A stretch of 64,000 nt of DNA, from assembly GCF_036924515.1 (NCBI RefSeq), contig NZ_JAZHRR010000001.1, positions 310,001 to 374,000 of the forward strand. The letters run 5' to 3'. The first letter of the stretch is position 1. Each line of letters opens with the position of its first letter. Of this stretch, positions 62,184 to 64,000 are shown one piece after another. Source of the DNA: Bradyrhizobium sp. AZCC 1610. Lineage in GTDB: Bacteria; Pseudomonadota; Alphaproteobacteria; Rhizobiales; Xanthobacteraceae. The position numbers and the translations under genes were made by a program. The notes below the pieces were generated by a model. That model was not told where the DNA came from, made no database searches, and saw only the letters and a list, made by a program, of their open reading frames with translations.

Positions 62184-63068
62184 TCAGGCGTGGCCGGCCA
62201 GATCCCGCTTGTTGAAAAAGCGTACGTCAATATTGCGGCCTTCGGGCGGCGGCGAAGCCAGCCGCGACTTGAAGTAGGCGCGCTCGCCGGGCTTGAGCAC
62301 CGGCTGCTCGAGCACCGCGTTCCAGGCATAGATCTCGGCGCCTTGCGCGTCGCGGACGGAAAAGCGCAGCCGCGGCAATTCGACCGGCTTCTTGGTCTCG
62401 CCTATGATCACGCCTTCGATGACCAGGACCGGCTTGCCGTCCACGGTCTCGTTGCTGATCTTGATGTCCTTGAACGCCAGCCCGCGCAGGTTCACCTCCA
62501 GCCCGACCATCTTGTAGAACGTCGCGGTTTGCGGCAGCAGCCGCACGGTTTCAGCGCGCCAGATTATCAGCGCCAGGATCAGCGCGCCCATCGCGGCGCA
62601 GGCGGTCGGCAGGCCCAAGGACGGCATGAAGGGGATGCGGGGCAGGGAGGGCAGCCGGAACAGGCGGGCCAACCGCTGGCGGTGCGTGGTGATCGGGATC
62701 CCCTCATGGTTTTCCGCATCCAGCCGGGTGGCCGACGGCCAGTCGCTGTCGCCGCTTGGTTGCGATCCTTCGCCCTCGGCCGGCCAGCCGGCCGAAATCG
62801 AGGGGCTGTCGACCACCGGGGTGTCATGCCCCTCCTCCTCGCGCGCCAGCGCCTCCCACTCGGCCGCGGCATCGTTCGCGGCCGGCGGGGCCGATTGCGC
62901 CGAAGTTGGCATGGCGGCCGGCCCGGCGGCCGCCATTTCGATCGCGTCTTCGGGCCGCGCCAGCCAGGTCTCCTTGCAGCGCGAACAGCGGACGGTACGT
63001 CCGGCGGGCCCCAGGGTGGCAGGATTGATGGCGTAAGATGTTGTACAATGAGGGCAAACGATATGCAT
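62184..63068 (-). CDS. MJ0042-type zinc-ribbon membrane protein
   Basis: A 294-residue protein. N-terminal zinc ribbon MHIVCPHCTTSYAINPATLG, with RTVRCSRCKETW, supplies two CxxC pairs (about 5-8 and 29-32). An acidic, disordered stretch follows (about 45-120), then one helix at about 160-180 and a C-terminal periplasmic-type domain (about 190-290, DUF3426-like). ATG 63068 or the upstream ATG 63077 may be used. It may sense metals or redox; function unknown. Next to ftsE on the opposite strand. Confidence 0.85.
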   Translation of the reverse strand: MHIVCPHCTTSYAINPATLGPAGRTVRCSRCKETWLARPEDAIEMAAAGPAAMPTSAQSAPPAANDAAAEWEALAREEEGHDTPVVDSPSISAGWPAEGEGSQPSGDSDWPSATRLDAENHEGIPITTHRQRLARLFRLPSLPRIPFMPSLGLPTACAAMGALILALIIWRAETVRLLPQTATFYKMVGLEVNLRGLAFKDIKISNETVDGKPVLVIEGVIIGETKKPVELPRLRFSVRDAQGAEIYAWNAVLEQPVLKPGERAYFKSRLASPPPEGRNIDVRFFNKRDLAGHA

Positions 63069-63197
63069 GGAGCCCATCTCACCAGTGTCTTTGCCCGGAT
63101 GCTACATAGCGACCGTTAACGAATCGGAAACCATAACGGCCGCAAAACCGTTTTGTCCGGTTGGTGCCCAAACCAGCGGGCCACGAGCCCAAAGTTC

Positions 63198-63226
63198 AGG
63201 TTCGGGTCCAGGTTCAAGTCCGGGGT
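63198..63226 (+). repeat. 12-bp tandem repeat (aggttcgggtcc type)
   Basis: aggttcgggtcc is followed by aggttcaagtcc. Short direct repeat just before the 27-bp repeat array. No gene is assigned here. Confidence 0.5.
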
Positions 63227-63236
63227 TTCCGGCCGC

Positions 63237-63340
63237 GGTCCACGCCGAGCGGAGCTCGGTCACTACCCACGCCGAGCGGAGCTCGGCCACTGCCCACGCC
63301 GAGCAGAGCTCGGCCACGGCTCATGTCGAGCGGAGCTGAG
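63237..63340 (+). repeat. Four tandem 27-bp units with internal hairpins, upstream of ftsE
   Basis: Units begin cacgccgagc at 63241, 63268 and 63295, and a diverged catgtcgagc at 63322: exactly 27 bp apart. Each holds gccgagc, then a 3-base gap, then gctcggc, so each can fold into a hairpin of about 7 bp. The array ends one base before the TTG start of ftsE. It could influence ftsE translation or transcription; it may also simply be a microsatellite-like expansion. Confidence 0.75.
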
Positions 63341-63341
63341 C

Positions 63342-64000
63342 TTGGTTCGGTTCGAAAATGTCGGTTTGCGGTACGGGCTCGGCCCGGAGATTTTGCGCGA
63401 CCTTACTTTCCTGATCCCGGCCCATTCCTTCCAGTTTCTCACCGGTCCCTCGGGCGCGGGCAAGACCTCGCTGCTGCGGTTGTTGTTTCTGTCGCTGCGG
63501 CCGACGCGCGGCCTCGTCAACCTGTTCGGCCAGGACGTCTCGCTGCTCAACAAGGATCAGATCGCGGGTCTGCGCACGCGCATCGGCATCGTGCTGCAGG
63601 ATTTTCGCCTGCTCGACCACATGACGACCTATGAGAACGTGGCGCTGCCGTTCCGCGTGATGGGTCGTGAAGAATCCAGCTATCGCCGGGAGGTGATCGA
63701 CCTCCTGAAGTGGGTCGGTCTCGGCGAGCGCATGGATGCGCTGCCGCCGATCCTGTCGGGCGGCGAGAAGCAGCGCGCCGCGATCGCGCGCGCGGTGATC
63801 TCGCGGCCGCAATTGCTGCTGGCGGACGAACCGACCGGCAGCGTCGACCCGACGCTCGGCCGGCGCCTGCTGCGGCTGTTCATCGAATTGAACAGGCTGG
63901 GCACCGCGGTGATCATCGCGACCCACGACATCACGCTGATGGACCAGTACGAGGCGCGGCGGATGGTGCTGCATCAGGGGCGGTTGCACATCTATGAGTA
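63342..64000 (+). CDS. ftsE: Cell division ATP-binding protein FtsE (3' edge of window)
   Basis: A 219-residue ABC ATPase that works with FtsX at the divisome. TTG 63342 (LVRFENVGLRYG) is the only start giving the full N-terminus; the stop codon is cut at the window edge (the last bases are gagta). Walker A is GPSGAGKTSLLR (about 37-48), the Q-loop LQDFRLLDH, signature LSGGEKQRAAIARA (about 137-150), Walker B LLLADEPTGSVDP and switch His in IATHDITLM. Normal length. ftsX should follow. Confidence 0.93.
   Translation, partial: MVRFENVGLRYGLGPEILRDLTFLIPAHSFQFLTGPSGAGKTSLLRLLFLSLRPTRGLVNLFGQDVSLLNKDQIAGLRTRIGIVLQDFRLLDHMTTYENVALPFRVMGREESSYRREVIDLLKWVGLGERMDALPPILSGGEKQRAAIARAVISRPQLLLADEPTGSVDPTLGRRLLRLFIELNRLGTAVIIATHDITLMDQYEARRMVLHQGRLHIYE

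Noticed and set aside
63067-63339. 90-codon frame with HAERSSATA units before ftsE
   Set aside because: Created by the 27-bp repeats and by the antisense start of the zinc-ribbon gene; no independent support for translation.
63237-63340. CRISPR array
   Set aside because: Units of 27 bp are contiguous without unique spacers and there are no cas genes.

Overview
The window looks like chromosomal DNA of a Bradyrhizobium-type alphaproteobacterium (Bradyrhizobiaceae). The GC content is high. The tlpA / argH / small lipoprotein / lysA order matches my knowledge of Bradyrhizobium japonicum. Several dispersed palindromic repeats resemble families I know from that group, and groEL, mipZ, cpdR and etf genes are present. 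These assignments come from reading motifs and gene order; no database search was run.

Left part (1-4.6 kb): the end of a PepSY membrane protein, then exbB-exbD-tonB-ialB, an iron/heme-type TonB energising operon. exbB and a small downstream gene each appear frameshifted. Accessory segment (4.6-11.9 kb): an MBL-fold hydrolase and an NDH-2-like flavoprotein are followed by a decayed zone with a hydrolase remnant, an SDR gene, one intact AraC gene and three partial copies of its 3' end, and a transposase remnant. A tyrosine integrase next to tRNA-Leu(CAA) closes the segment, which suggests an old integration site.

Middle (12-29 kb): dsbB and dsbA-like genes, an AbrB-type membrane protein, TetR with a two-palindrome operator facing a thioesterase, TauE/SafE, a ClpP-like membrane protein with a membrane partner, an esterase, an HtrA-like protein lacking all three catalytic residues, an acyl-CoA ligase, a MipZ/ParA ATPase, and groEL preceded by a broken groES. 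Then (29-44 kb): LysE, NTF2-like and LysR genes, an NHL-repeat protein, a sensor kinase/response regulator pair facing two small secreted proteins, a flavin monooxygenase, and a catabolic block (acyl-CoA ligase, Liv-type binding protein, nitronate monooxygenase) divergent from a LysR gene.

Right part (44-64 kb) is housekeeping: alkA, gluQRS, a hybrid kinase, yihY, a PduO-type adenosyltransferase, etfBA, 3-hydroxybutyryl-CoA dehydrogenase, tlpA, argH, lptM, lysA, a 3-hydroxyisobutyrate dehydrogenase-like gene, a carboxymuconolactone decarboxylase-like gene, a TIGR02302 protein, cpdR, a zinc-ribbon protein, and ftsE behind four tandem 27-bp hairpin units. I see no CRISPR array, no intact insertion sequence and no clear defence system. 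The least ordinary items are the triad-less HtrA-like protein, the repeated AraC tails, the broken groES beside an intact groEL, and the hairpin array before ftsE.
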